Made by a program: the position numbers and the translations under genes. From contig NZ_JQMO01000003.1 in assembly GCF_000744785.1 (NCBI RefSeq), positions 4,340,001 through 4,404,000 of the forward strand: 64,000 nt of DNA, given 5' to 3'. Position 1 is the first letter of the stretch, and each line of letters starts with the position of its first letter. The notes under the pieces are model-generated. The model saw only the letters and a program-made list of their open reading frames with translations. It searched no databases and was not told the DNA's origin. Shown here one piece after another: positions 51,240-59,206 of this stretch. Source of the DNA: Kitasatospora azatica KCTC 9699. Its GTDB lineage: Bacteria; Actinomycetota; Actinomycetes; Streptomycetales; Streptomycetaceae.

Positions 51240-51642
51240 GGCGGAAGAGTCGGCCGGGCGGTCGCGACGGGTCCTCACGGGCCCGCCGAGGAACGTCCGG
51301 GCTCCACAGAGCAGGGTGGTGGGTAACGCCCACCCGGGGTGACCCGCGGGACAGTGCCACAGAAAACAGACCGCCTACCTCGGTAGGTAAGGGTGAAACG
51401 GTGGTGTAAGAGACCACCAGCGACCGAGGTGACTCGGCTGGCTAGGTAAACCCCACTCGGAGCAAGGTCAAGATCGGGACCCTCGGGTCCCGTGCGCGGG
51501 TGTTCGAGGGCTGCTCGCCCGAGCTCGCGGGTAGACCGCACGAGGCTGTCGGCAACGGCAGCCCTAGATGGATGACCGCCTCCCCGGGCCGCGCAAGCAC
51601 CCCGGGAGACAGAACCCGGCGTACAGGCCGGCTCCATCCGCC
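51240..51642 (+). ncRNA. rnpB: RNase P RNA (class A)
   Basis: The stretch holds the universal RNase P RNA blocks in order: GAGGAACGTCCGGGCTCCAC near 51289, AGAGCAGGGTGGTGGGTAAC, the GTGCCACAGAAAACAGACCG block near 51354, GGTAAGGGTGAAACGGTGG and GTAAGAGACCACCAG, and the 3' block GACAGAACCCGGCGTACAGG near 51608. P1 closes as GGCGGA (51240-51245) with TCCGCC (51637-51642), which sets the approximate ends. It is the catalytic RNA that removes tRNA 5' leaders. A strong hairpin follows within 20 bases. Confidence 0.97.
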
Positions 51643-51660
51643 GTACCAGGGGCTTTGCCC

Positions 51661-51699
51661 CCGGAAGGGCCTCTGACCTGCGTCGGAGGCCCTTTCCGA
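51661..51699 (+). terminator. rnpB terminator
   Basis: GGAAGGGCCTCTGAC pairs with GTCGGAGGCCCTTTCC around a CTGC loop (one wobble or mismatch), about 20 bases past the end of the RNase P RNA. It is a long G/C-rich stem ending in a weak T-rich patch. Confidence 0.85.
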
Positions 51700-51727
51700 T
51701 CTTTCAAGGGCTTGCCGTGTTACGCGG

Positions 51728-51781
51728 CGAAAAGTCCCTCGAAAGTCCCTCGGACAGCGCCGAAAGTCCCTGAAAAGTCCC
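51728..51781. repeat. Four GAAAGTCCC direct repeats downstream of rnpB
   Basis: CGAAAAGTCCCT (51728), CGAAAGTCCCT (51740), CGAAAGTCCCT (51761) and GAAAAGTCCC (51772) are arranged as two back-to-back pairs, with pair starts 33 bases apart. The stretch is non-coding and more A/T-rich than its surroundings. Regular spacing of this kind is typical of protein-binding arms (integrase, replication or regulator), but no protein can be assigned. The rest of 51782-52084 holds a hairpin at 51857 and the leader of the next gene; no gene is seen there. Confidence 0.7.
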
Positions 51782-51856
51782 ACGGATTGATCTTGGTCTA
51801 TGTCCTCGGGCCGGCCTGCAGCCATCACCGGAGTCGGTCGCTTGAGAGACGAAGGG

Positions 51857-51881
51857 CCGGGGCAGCTTGAGGCTGCCCCGG
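51857..51881. terminator. Strong hairpin between rnpB and the PIN module
   Basis: CCGGGGCAGC and GCTGCCCCGG form a perfect 10-bp stem with a TTGAG loop. It has no T-tract. It may be a second terminator isolating rnpB from the downstream toxin-antitoxin-like genes. Confidence 0.65.
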
Positions 51882-52084
51882 CTGCGAGAACGGCTTGCGC
51901 GGTCGAGGCCGAGCGGGGAGTCTCGCGCCGCCGCCTATAGGAATGCCGGGCAGGCCACGGCGCCCCCGCCGGGATGCTGCCTGTATGGCCCAGAAGGTTC
52001 GTCCTGCCGGGCAGGGCGTTTTTATAGCCGAAGTGACGCTGACCCCCGTACCGTGAGGACCAGGAAAAGGGGAGAGGTGAAGCG

Positions 52085-52633
52085 ATGACCATCGAGTCGC
52101 CGGAGCGGCTTGACCTCCACCGGACGGGTCAGGAGGCGAAGGCGCTGACCCTGGTGGCAGCGGAGGAGGCCGTCCGCTTCGCCGAGAACGTAGTGGTGCG
52201 CCTCTGGGACGCCCTATCGGATGCCGACCGTGAGCGCGCCCGCCCGGTTCGCGACGCCGTCAAGGTGATCCTTATCGTTCACGTCTCCCAGGATCCGGAG
52301 CACGAGCATTGGGTGCAAGAGAGCGTGCGCGGGCTGCTGGAGCCGCGGATCTCGCACCAGGCTGACCGGTGGTGGGAGCAGGTCCTGGACGGCACCGTTC
52401 TCGCGCACGCCAAGATCGAGGCTTCCGTCGAGGGCGAGACCGCTGCCGAGGCCGCGAAGCGTCGCATCCTGGAGAGCACCGAGAAGGCTCGAGCCGGTGG
52501 TGTCAGTGCGACTGCGGTTCTGCGGGAGATGCGGAGCCGAGACCGTCAGCTGGGCAAGCGGTACGCTCCGGTCAAGGACACCAAGGCCAGCCGGGAGCGT
52601 CAAGAGGAGTTCCGCAAGGCGGTCGGTCTGTGA
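52085..52633 (+). CDS. Putative antitoxin-like partner of the PIN protein
   Basis: A 182-residue charged, mostly helical protein (EAKALTLVAAEEAVRFAENV; ILESTEKARAGGVSATAVLR) with no family I recognise. GGAGAGG lies before ATG 52085. Its stop overlaps the GTG start of a PIN-domain protein (GTGA), the standard layout of an antitoxin-toxin pair. It is larger than common VapB antitoxins (70-90 residues) and shows no clear ribbon-helix-helix or AbrB fold at its start; the basic C-terminus (RSRDRQLGKRYAPVKDTKAS) could wrap the toxin. Antitoxin role is inferred from context. Confidence 0.6.
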   Translation: MTIESPERLDLHRTGQEAKALTLVAAEEAVRFAENVVVRLWDALSDADRERARPVRDAVKVILIVHVSQDPEHEHWVQESVRGLLEPRISHQADRWWEQVLDGTVLAHAKIEASVEGETAAEAAKRRILESTEKARAGGVSATAVLREMRSRDRQLGKRYAPVKDTKASRERQEEFRKAVGL

Positions 52634-53067
52634 CTGAGCGCCCTTTTCTACTGGACGCATCCGCCGTGCTCGCCTGGGCGTACGACGAGGTCGGGGGTAA
52701 GGACATTGGTGATCTTCTCTCCCGGTCGGTGATCACCGATGTGAACCTGGCCGAGGTGATCAGTACTGCCATGCGTCTGGAAATCGGCAATCCTCAACAA
52801 CTGGCGGAGGATCTGGTGGCCGCCGGCCTGGAGGTAATCCCGGCGCAGTTCGCGCCGCTCCGGCTGGCGGAGTTGGTGAGACTGCCCAGGATCCAGTTCG
52901 CCGGTGACAACAGCGAGCCTCAGAAGGCGGAACTTTCGCTCGGCGACGCCATCTGTATCGCCACGGGTGAACAGCTCGGTGAGGTGGTCGTCATCACCGG
53001 CGAACGTGGCTGGAAGGAGTTTCATGACCGCGGGGATGTGCGGGTCGTCATCCAGCTCTTCCGCTGA
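52630..53067 (+). CDS. PIN-domain protein (VapC-like putative toxin)
   Basis: A 145-residue PIN protein: first acidic residue in FLLDASAVLAWAYDE, Glu in VNLAEVIS near residue 40, and Asp in LSLGDAICIATGEQLG near 105. The fourth position, usually Asp in a T-A-D-x-x-W motif, is Glu here (ITGERGWKEF). PIN toxins cleave RNA with Mg; the acidic set looks sufficient for activity. GTG 52630 overlaps the upstream gene stop. G+C and codon use are less biased than in neighbours, fitting acquired DNA. Confidence 0.82.
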   Translation: MTERPFLLDASAVLAWAYDEVGGKDIGDLLSRSVITDVNLAEVISTAMRLEIGNPQQLAEDLVAAGLEVIPAQFAPLRLAELVRLPRIQFAGDNSEPQKAELSLGDAICIATGEQLGEVVVITGERGWKEFHDRGDVRVVIQLFR

Positions 53068-53174
53068 TCACCCACCACAGTTGCCCCGGGATGCCCGACT
53101 CTGGCGAGGGGCATGCCACGCCCGGCGGCCCAATACGCCCCTGGGCTACGGGGCGGCAGCATGCTTGGGGAGCC

Positions 53175-54887
53175 TTACCGGACGTGTCCCTCACCGGCCT
53201 GGCTGCCCCGGTTCTTCTCCTCTTCCAGTGCTTTCCTCACTTCGTCCACGTAGGAATGGACCCAAGGGACGTACTCCGAGTCGACGGCGTTGCACAGTCC
53301 GGTGAGGAGCTGGACGGCCTCGCGCCGGTACCCGTCCATTCGGCCCAGCTGCCTGGCCGCGCTCACGCGGTCGTGGCTGTTGAGGGCGCGGTCCTTGGCC
53401 AGGCGGATCAGGAGCGCGGCGCCGGCCTCCCGGTGCCCGTCCACACGCGTCAACTCCTCTGCCGCAGTTACGCGATCGTGTGCGCTGAGCGTGGCGTCGT
53501 CGGCGAATGCCGTCAGCAGTTCGGCTCCGGCCTCCCGGTATCCGTCGACACGCGTCAACTCTCGGGCCGCGCATCGCCGGAGATGGCCGTCGGCAGTGGC
53601 GTCGTGGGCGACGCCGGTCAGGAGCGAGGCACCGGCCTCGCGGTAGCCGTCCGCTGCGGCCAGAGCCCCGGCCGCCCTGGTCCGCTCCCACACTGTGAGG
53701 CTGGTGTCGTGGGTGAGGCCCGTCAGGAGAGTCGCGCCGAGCGCCTGGCAGCCGTCCACCCCGATCAGTTTGCGAGCTGCGCCCAGGCGCTGCGTGCTGC
53801 TCAAGGTGGTGTCGCGGACGAGGCGGGACACGAGGGCAGCACCGGTTTCCCGGTGATCGGCCAGTTCGAGCAGTCCCTCGGCCGCCCGCAGGTGCCACGA
53901 GTTGTCGTGCAGGGTGGGGTCGGTGGCGAGGCGAGTGAGAAGCGCGGCACCGACGTCGTGGAAGTCGTCCATTCGGGCAAGGGCCCTGGCCGCGTCCACC
54001 CGACTGCCGTCCTCATGGAAGGTGTGATGCTGCTCCTTGAGGCGCCGCAGCTTCGACCACCATCGCTTCGACGGCTTCGCTGTGGGGGTCTCGGCGAGGC
54101 GGACCAGACGCGCAGTGCCGGCCTCCCGGTGCCCGTCCAGTGCCGCCAAGACGGTGGCCGCCCACACACGCCCGGTCCGGTCGACGGCGTCGTCGTCGGT
54201 GAGTCGGGTCAGAAGGGTGGCGCCGGTTTCCCGGTGTGCGCCCAGGCCGGCCAGGGCTTTGGCCGCGCCGATGCGGTCGTGGCTGTCGAGGGCGGTGTTC
54301 TTGGCGAAACGGGCCAGCAGCGCGGCGCCGCTCTCGCGGTGCTCCGCCACCCCGGCCAGGGCCTCGGCCGCGGCCACGCGATAGCGGTCGTCGAGCGAGG
54401 TTTCCTCGGTGAAACGGGCCAGCAGCGCGGCGCCGGCCTCCCGATGCCCGTCCACGGCGGTCAGCGCCTCGGCTGCCCTCACACGGGCATACCCGTTGCC
54501 GTCCCGCTGTGTGGTCGCAAGCCGCTTCGGCAACCGGCTTCGCCGCGGTGTCGGCCACTCGCCCGTGGTGTCGTCGGCGAAGTGGGTCAGGCGCGCGGCA
54601 CCGTCCTCGCGGTGCCCCGCGACCCGGGCCAGAGCCTTGGCCGCGCTCACGCGCTGATAGTTGTAGAGCGAGGTGTCGTCGGCGAGGCGCGTCAGGAGCG
54701 CGGCACCGGCCTCCCGGTGCCCGTCCGAGAAAGCCAGGGTCTCGGCCGCGCGCACGCGCTCGGTGCCGTCAAGGGTGCGGTCGTCGGCGAGCCGGGCCAG
54801 GTCGGCGGTGTCGGGCGATTGATCTCCACCGCCCGAGTCCGCCATCAGGTCATCCATGATCCTCCAGAGGTCAGAACGTGTGCTCAT
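53175..54887 (-). CDS. HEAT-like repeat protein, 13 repeats of ~35 residues
   Basis: A 570-residue protein that is almost entirely tandem repeats of a ~35-residue helical hairpin with consensus RVRAAEALA-x-VDGHREAGAA then LLTRLADDTSL. Thirteen units are counted by eye; two carry basic loops (near residues 108-130 and 255-285). No catalytic domain, signal peptide or membrane segment is seen; the C-terminus is charged (VRKALEEEKNR). Such solenoids are scaffolds. It lies 70 bases downstream of the WD40-repeat gene on the same strand, suggesting a joint complex. Not assigned to a named system. Confidence 0.8.
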   Translation of the reverse strand: MSTRSDLWRIMDDLMADSGGGDQSPDTADLARLADDRTLDGTERVRAAETLAFSDGHREAGAALLTRLADDTSLYNYQRVSAAKALARVAGHREDGAARLTHFADDTTGEWPTPRRSRLPKRLATTQRDGNGYARVRAAEALTAVDGHREAGAALLARFTEETSLDDRYRVAAAEALAGVAEHRESGAALLARFAKNTALDSHDRIGAAKALAGLGAHRETGATLLTRLTDDDAVDRTGRVWAATVLAALDGHREAGTARLVRLAETPTAKPSKRWWSKLRRLKEQHHTFHEDGSRVDAARALARMDDFHDVGAALLTRLATDPTLHDNSWHLRAAEGLLELADHRETGAALVSRLVRDTTLSSTQRLGAARKLIGVDGCQALGATLLTGLTHDTSLTVWERTRAAGALAAADGYREAGASLLTGVAHDATADGHLRRCAARELTRVDGYREAGAELLTAFADDATLSAHDRVTAAEELTRVDGHREAGAALLIRLAKDRALNSHDRVSAARQLGRMDGYRREAVQLLTGLCNAVDSEYVPWVHSYVDEVRKALEEEKNRGSQAGEGHVR

Positions 54888-54957
54888 CCAGGAGACGTTG
54901 TAGCGGACGCTGCGCCGTGGGCGGCAGGCCCGAAAGACCGATACGCGAACCGAGCGA

Positions 54958-57132
54958 TCAGCGGGGGGCCAGGACGGCGATGTCCGAGCCGAAACCGACC
55001 ACCAACCTCCCGTCCGGCGCTACCGCCAGTCTCCGGATACCGGCTGGAAAGGCGTACTGGCCGATCTGCTGCCCTGCGGTTGCGTCCCACACCCGCACGG
55101 TTCTGTCGTCGCCTCCGGTGGCGACGACAAGGCGGCCGTCCAGCATCCCCGCCGCAGCTGCCCACACGTCGCTGGTGTGTCCCGTCAAGGGCGACCCCAT
55201 TGGTTCACCCGTGGCCGTGTCCCACAGGTGGACCGTATTCGTCCCGGAACTGGTCAGGATGACGTTGCGGCCTTCGACCGTTGCCAGGGCGAGGGCGCGG
55301 GCGCGGTCCTCCTTCGGCTGCACTCCGATCCATTGGCTCGTGGACAGGTCCCACACACGTCCTTCCCGGGTCACGGCAACGAAGCGGCCCTCCAGTACCG
55401 CAAAGAAATGGATGTTCACGAGGGTGTACTCCCTCGTCGACCGTCCGTGCAGCTCTTCCCGGTCGGCCAGGTCCCAGATCCGCACCGCCCGGTCCACGTC
55501 GCGCGTGAGGAGAGTGGGTCGCCCCTCCACCATCCCCACCGTCAGCAGGTCCACGTTGCCCGTGTAGTCGGCCAGAGGGGCACCGAGCTGTCCCCCGTCG
55601 TCGAGGGATCGGATCCGCACTTTCTTGTCCGAGTCGCCGGTGACGATGACGCAACGGCCGTCCACGACGGCTGCGGTGAACACTCGCACGTACCCTGCGT
55701 GACCAGTCAGCCGGCTGCCCGTCTCCATGTCACCGTCGAGGTCCCAGATCCGAACTGATCTGTCGTCGCCCCCGGTGACGGCGAGGTGACGTGCCTTCAC
55801 CACTGGCATCGCCGTTCCCCGCACGGCGCCCAGGTGGCCGATCAGCGGCGGGTACAGAGGCTTGAGGGTGGACAGATCCCACACCTTGACCGGCCCATGA
55901 CCGCCGACGAGGGCGGCGGGGCGGCCGTGGAGCACCCCCACGGCCGCCGTTTCCACGAATCTGGCCGGAACGGGCTCTCCGGCCTGCTCGCCCGTGGTCA
56001 CGTTCCAGACGCGCACCTCGTAGGCGTTGGCGCTGACAGCTATCGGGCACTCCAGGGCCGGATCGGTGACCAGGAACTGCGCCTGGGCATTGAGGCTCAG
56101 GCTGACGCAGTGCCCTGCCTCCCCGTCGCCGCTGGTTGCCAACGTCCGGTCGGACTCCTGGTCTGCGAACACGGGAAGCCACTCGGAAGGGTCGCCCACG
56201 GGACCGACCTCCCGCCCCGTGATCAGGTCCCACCACCGGAGGCTTTCCTCCCCCGTGATGGGGTCTGCCGCCCCGAGTTCCTTGCAGTGGCTGGTGACAG
56301 CCACGGGACGGCCGCCGAGCACCGTCGTCGCCAGAGCGGACACGAAGCCGGTGCGAATGGTCACGGGCTCACCGTGCTGGGTGAGGGCGGCAAGATCCCA
56401 CACCAGCAGCACGTCGTCGGTGCCGGCGCCGACCGCGACCGGGCGGCCCTCGGCCAGTCCGGTGGCGAGCGATTTCACCCAGGAGTCGTTGTCGGCGTGG
56501 AACGCGCCGAGCGGTTCTCCCTCGGCCAGGTCCCACACTCGGACGGCGCCCTCGGTGCCGCTGGTCACAGCAACGGGACAGCCGTCCAGCACCGCCGTCG
56601 TCAGCGCACGCACCGCGCCGGTGTGCTCGGTCACGACCTGGCCGAGTTTCCTGCCCGTTGCCAGATCCCACCAGTGCAGTGTGCCGTCCTCGCAGCCGGC
56701 GACGGCGAGCCCGCGGCCCTCCACGGCCGCCGTCGACACCACAGCCACCTCGGCCGGCACAGGCAGCGCATACCGCAGCCGGGAGTCCAGGCCGTTGCCG
56801 GTCGCCCACTGCACGACCCAGGGATCATCCGCTTCCTGACGGACGGCCACCTCGGCGATGCTTCTCGCCAGCTCGCGGTTTCCGTACCGGGCGGCGTCCA
56901 GCGCGAGTACCTGCCGCCGCACCCCTGCACTGGCCCCACGATGCACATGCCCTGACGTCCGGTACACGGCAGCCGCCGTCACCTCCTCCTGCCCGGCGGC
57001 ACCGTCCAACGCCGCCAGAACCTGCTCCGGGTCGCCAGTCACCAGCCACCCCGGATCGGACAACCGCCCACCCACCACCGCAACCTCACGGGCCGGACGA
57101 CCGCTTTGAAAATCACCAGACATGACCGGCAC
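54958..57132 (-). CDS. WD40-repeat beta-propeller protein
   Basis: About 724 residues. Residues 1-120 are a helical N-terminal region with Ala-rich repeats (DPEQVLAALDGAAGQEEVTA; QVLALDAARYGNRELARSIA). Residues 125-724 carry 12-13 WD-type blades ending in motifs such as HWWDLATG, RVWDLAEG, LVWDLAAL, RIWDLDGD, HLWDTATG and RVWDATAG, enough for two propellers. No kinase, protease, NTPase or signal peptide accompanies them. GTG 57132 is chosen because GGGGAGG lies 5-6 bases upstream; ATG 57123 and GTG 57153 are alternatives. Confidence 0.85.
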   Translation of the reverse strand: MPVMSGDFQSGRPAREVAVVGGRLSDPGWLVTGDPEQVLAALDGAAGQEEVTAAAVYRTSGHVHRGASAGVRRQVLALDAARYGNRELARSIAEVAVRQEADDPWVVQWATGNGLDSRLRYALPVPAEVAVVSTAAVEGRGLAVAGCEDGTLHWWDLATGRKLGQVVTEHTGAVRALTTAVLDGCPVAVTSGTEGAVRVWDLAEGEPLGAFHADNDSWVKSLATGLAEGRPVAVGAGTDDVLLVWDLAALTQHGEPVTIRTGFVSALATTVLGGRPVAVTSHCKELGAADPITGEESLRWWDLITGREVGPVGDPSEWLPVFADQESDRTLATSGDGEAGHCVSLSLNAQAQFLVTDPALECPIAVSANAYEVRVWNVTTGEQAGEPVPARFVETAAVGVLHGRPAALVGGHGPVKVWDLSTLKPLYPPLIGHLGAVRGTAMPVVKARHLAVTGGDDRSVRIWDLDGDMETGSRLTGHAGYVRVFTAAVVDGRCVIVTGDSDKKVRIRSLDDGGQLGAPLADYTGNVDLLTVGMVEGRPTLLTRDVDRAVRIWDLADREELHGRSTREYTLVNIHFFAVLEGRFVAVTREGRVWDLSTSQWIGVQPKEDRARALALATVEGRNVILTSSGTNTVHLWDTATGEPMGSPLTGHTSDVWAAAAGMLDGRLVVATGGDDRTVRVWDATAGQQIGQYAFPAGIRRLAVAPDGRLVVGFGSDIAVLAPR

Positions 57133-57253
57133 CGTAACCTCCCCACCCGCCACGCCGCTGGCACCAAAGCAAACTTCAGTAGCAACATACGTATTTCCCC
57201 GCGCGTGCTGCCATCACTCACCACGAGAGGAGGAAGAGGACGCGATCTGGGGC

Positions 57254-57472
57254 GTGCCGGGGGTCCGGGTGCGGCGCATCGACCGCCAGGGGCTTCACCT
57301 CGGGCTGGTCCACACTACGGCCCACCTGGCACAGCCGACTTACGAGCGCGGAGCCGGCCGTCCACTCAGCCAGGAGGTGGTCTCCGCCTTGAACGCTGGG
57401 CTGTCCCTCCCCGAGGTCGCCGACGTGGCGGCCCAGATCGGCTATCCGGTTATGGACGGCCCTACTGCGTGA
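57254..57472 (+). pseudogene. Possible remnant of a small gene
   Basis: An open frame of 72 codons from GTG 57254 ends with ...SQEVVSALNAGLSLPEVADV then AAQIGYPVMDG. It looks protein-like in its last 45 residues but is not a family I recognise, has no Shine-Dalgarno, and extends 5' into the start of the divergent WD40 gene. The stretch 57473-57615 that follows contains nothing recognisable. Listed as a likely gene fragment with low confidence. Confidence 0.3.
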
Positions 57473-57615
57473 CCAACAGAGGCGGATTCCGGCGTCGTAT
57501 CCAGTCGCGAGAGGATCGGCACGACAGGGGAAGCCGAGGAGTCCGGATGGCTGGTCAGACGGCAAGGATCGAACCGCTGTACCGCACTCACCGCTGACCC
57601 GCGGAGCCGTGGCAC

Positions 57616-57765
57616 ATGGACCGTGATCATTTCGCCCTGCTGGAAGCAGCACGCCGCGCCCTGCCGGACGGGTTCACCGACCGCCGGTTCGGTGAGCGGA
57701 TCCGGATCCCGAAGCCGTTCGACTTCGACCTGGACACCGAGGGGCTGATTCCGTACCAGGTCTGA
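57616..57765 (+). pseudogene. Truncated Uma2-like C-terminal fragment
   Basis: A 49-residue frame (MDRDHFALLEAARRALPDGF ... FDFDLDTEGLIPYQV). The end RIRIPKPFDFDLDT is like the closing strand of Uma2 endonuclease-family proteins, which normally have ~190 residues; the catalytic core is missing. It may be the tail of a deleted gene at the edge of the accessory island, or a short independent gene. Confidence 0.4.
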
Positions 57766-57805
57766 CCCGGGTCGGACGTCACGCGTTCGGTATGGTCCAG
57801 ACATC

Positions 57806-58489
57806 ATGCGTTCGATATGGAGAACACTCGATCGCGGTCTGCTGCGCGACATCGCCCTGGTCGGCCTGGCCGTCGGGGTGATCGGCGTGTCCTACGGTGC
57901 GATCGCCGTGGCCGCCGGTTTCCCGCTCTGGCTGCCCGTCCTGATGAGCACCCTGGTCCTGGCCGGGGCCTCCGAGTTCCTCTTCATCGGGATCGTCGCG
58001 GCCGGCGGCAGCCCGATCGCGGCCGTCGCCGCCGGACTGCTGGTCAACGCCCGGCACCTGCCGTTCGGCCTGTCCCTGCCGGACGTCCTCGGCGGCGGCT
58101 GGCGGCGGCTGCTCGGCAGCCATGTGATGAACGACGAGAGCGTGGTCTTCGCGCTCGCCCAGCCCGACCTGGCGCGCAAACGGGCCGCGTACTGGGCCTG
58201 CGGGGGCGCGGTGCTGGTCTGCTGGCCGACCGGCGCGCTGCTCGGTGCACTGGCCGGCTCCGCGGTGCACGGCACCTCCGCTCTCGGCCTGGACGCGATG
58301 TTCCCCGCGGTGCTGCTCGCCCTGGTGCTGCCGGCCCTGCGGGACGGCGCCAAGCGGCGCTCGGCGCTCACCGGCGCGGTACTCGCCCTGGCCGCGGCCC
58401 CGTTCCTGCCGGCCGGACTGCCGGTGCTGCTCGCGCTGGCCGGCCTGGCGGTCCCGGGGCCGCGTGCCCGTACGGAGGTCGCCGGGTGA
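57806..58489 (+). CDS. azlC: AzlC family branched-chain amino-acid exporter subunit
   Basis: A 227-residue membrane protein with the AzlC pattern: VGVIGVSYGAIAVAAGFPLW, LVLAGASEFLFIGIVAAGGS, and LLVNARHLPFGLSL, which carries the conserved NAR-H-x-x-G motif. AzlC pairs with AzlD to export branched-chain amino acids or analogues. ATG 57806. The stop overlaps the azlD start (GTGA). Confidence 0.93.
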   Translation: MRSIWRTLDRGLLRDIALVGLAVGVIGVSYGAIAVAAGFPLWLPVLMSTLVLAGASEFLFIGIVAAGGSPIAAVAAGLLVNARHLPFGLSLPDVLGGGWRRLLGSHVMNDESVVFALAQPDLARKRAAYWACGGAVLVCWPTGALLGALAGSAVHGTSALGLDAMFPAVLLALVLPALRDGAKRRSALTGAVLALAAAPFLPAGLPVLLALAGLAVPGPRARTEVAG

Positions 58490-58809
58490 ACCACCACACC
58501 ACCCTGGTCGTCGCCGCCCTCGCGCTGGCCGCCGGCACCTTCGCCTTCCGCCTCGCCGGCCCGCTGCTGCGCAGCCGGGTCACCTTCCCGGCGCGTGTGG
58601 AGAAGCTGCTGGAGACCGCCTCGGTGGTCCTGCTGGTCGCCCTGGTCGCCACCACCACGCTCTACGAGGGCCACGGCTGGGCCGGATACGCCCGCCCGGC
58701 CGGCGTCCTGGTCGGCGGGGTGCTGGCCTGGCGCAAGCTGCCCTTCCTGGTGGTGGTCCTGGCGGCGGCGGGCACCACCGCGGTGCTGCGCCTGGCGGGC
58801 GTCGGCTGA
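58486..58809 (+). CDS. azlD: AzlD family small exporter subunit
   Basis: A 107-residue protein with about three to four membrane segments: TLVVAALALAAGTFAFRLAG, VEKLLETASVVLLVALVATT, and ARPAGVLVGGVLAWRKLPFL. AzlD family length is ~100. GTG 58486 is translationally coupled to azlC. Confidence 0.92.
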   Translation: MNHHTTLVVAALALAAGTFAFRLAGPLLRSRVTFPARVEKLLETASVVLLVALVATTTLYEGHGWAGYARPAGVLVGGVLAWRKLPFLVVVLAAAGTTAVLRLAGVG

Positions 58810-58876
58810 GCACCGGGTCGCCCCGGTACCCCCGAACGGGGGACACCGCGCGCGAGGCGTGAGGTGACGGGGTGTC

Positions 58877-59053
58877 ATGGGAGGTATGGCACACCGACAG
58901 CACTGGATGATCCGCTTCACGGACGAGTTGATGACCCTCACCAGCGACCTGACGCAGGAGCAGGCCGCCGACTTCGTGCGGCGGGTGTATCTGGCCGGGC
59001 ACGAGGCAGGGGTGGCCGAGGCGGCGGAGGAGAGCCGGCGGGAGGGGGAGTAG
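58877..59053 (+). CDS. Small conserved-looking hypothetical protein
   Basis: A 58-residue frame from ATG 58877 (an in-frame ATG at 58886 is an alternative): HRQHWMIRFTDELMTLTSDL, then QEQAADFVRRVYLAGHEAGV and an acidic C-terminus. It is soluble and helical, with codon use like real genes. GAGGTG lies 10 bases upstream. No family is recognised. The following 59054-59206 region is non-coding leader of the next gene. Confidence 0.55.
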   Translation: MGGMAHRQHWMIRFTDELMTLTSDLTQEQAADFVRRVYLAGHEAGVAEAAEESRREGE

Positions 59054-59206
59054 CGGGGCGGGGCCCGAGTGGCCGGGAGGCTGGGAAAGTGGCCGGGAGG
59101 CTGTGCGAGTAGCGGGCGCCGGGGGCCCGGGCCCCTGTGGCGCCGGACCGCTCGCGCGATAACCTGCACCATTCGCACACCAGTGGCCCCCAGCTGAGGC
59201 AACCCG

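Noticed and set aside
53091..55262. A 723-codon open frame antisense to the HEAT-repeat gene
   Set aside because: It is a product of G+C-rich third positions; its translation is a periodic shadow of the real repeats and has no Shine-Dalgarno or family match.
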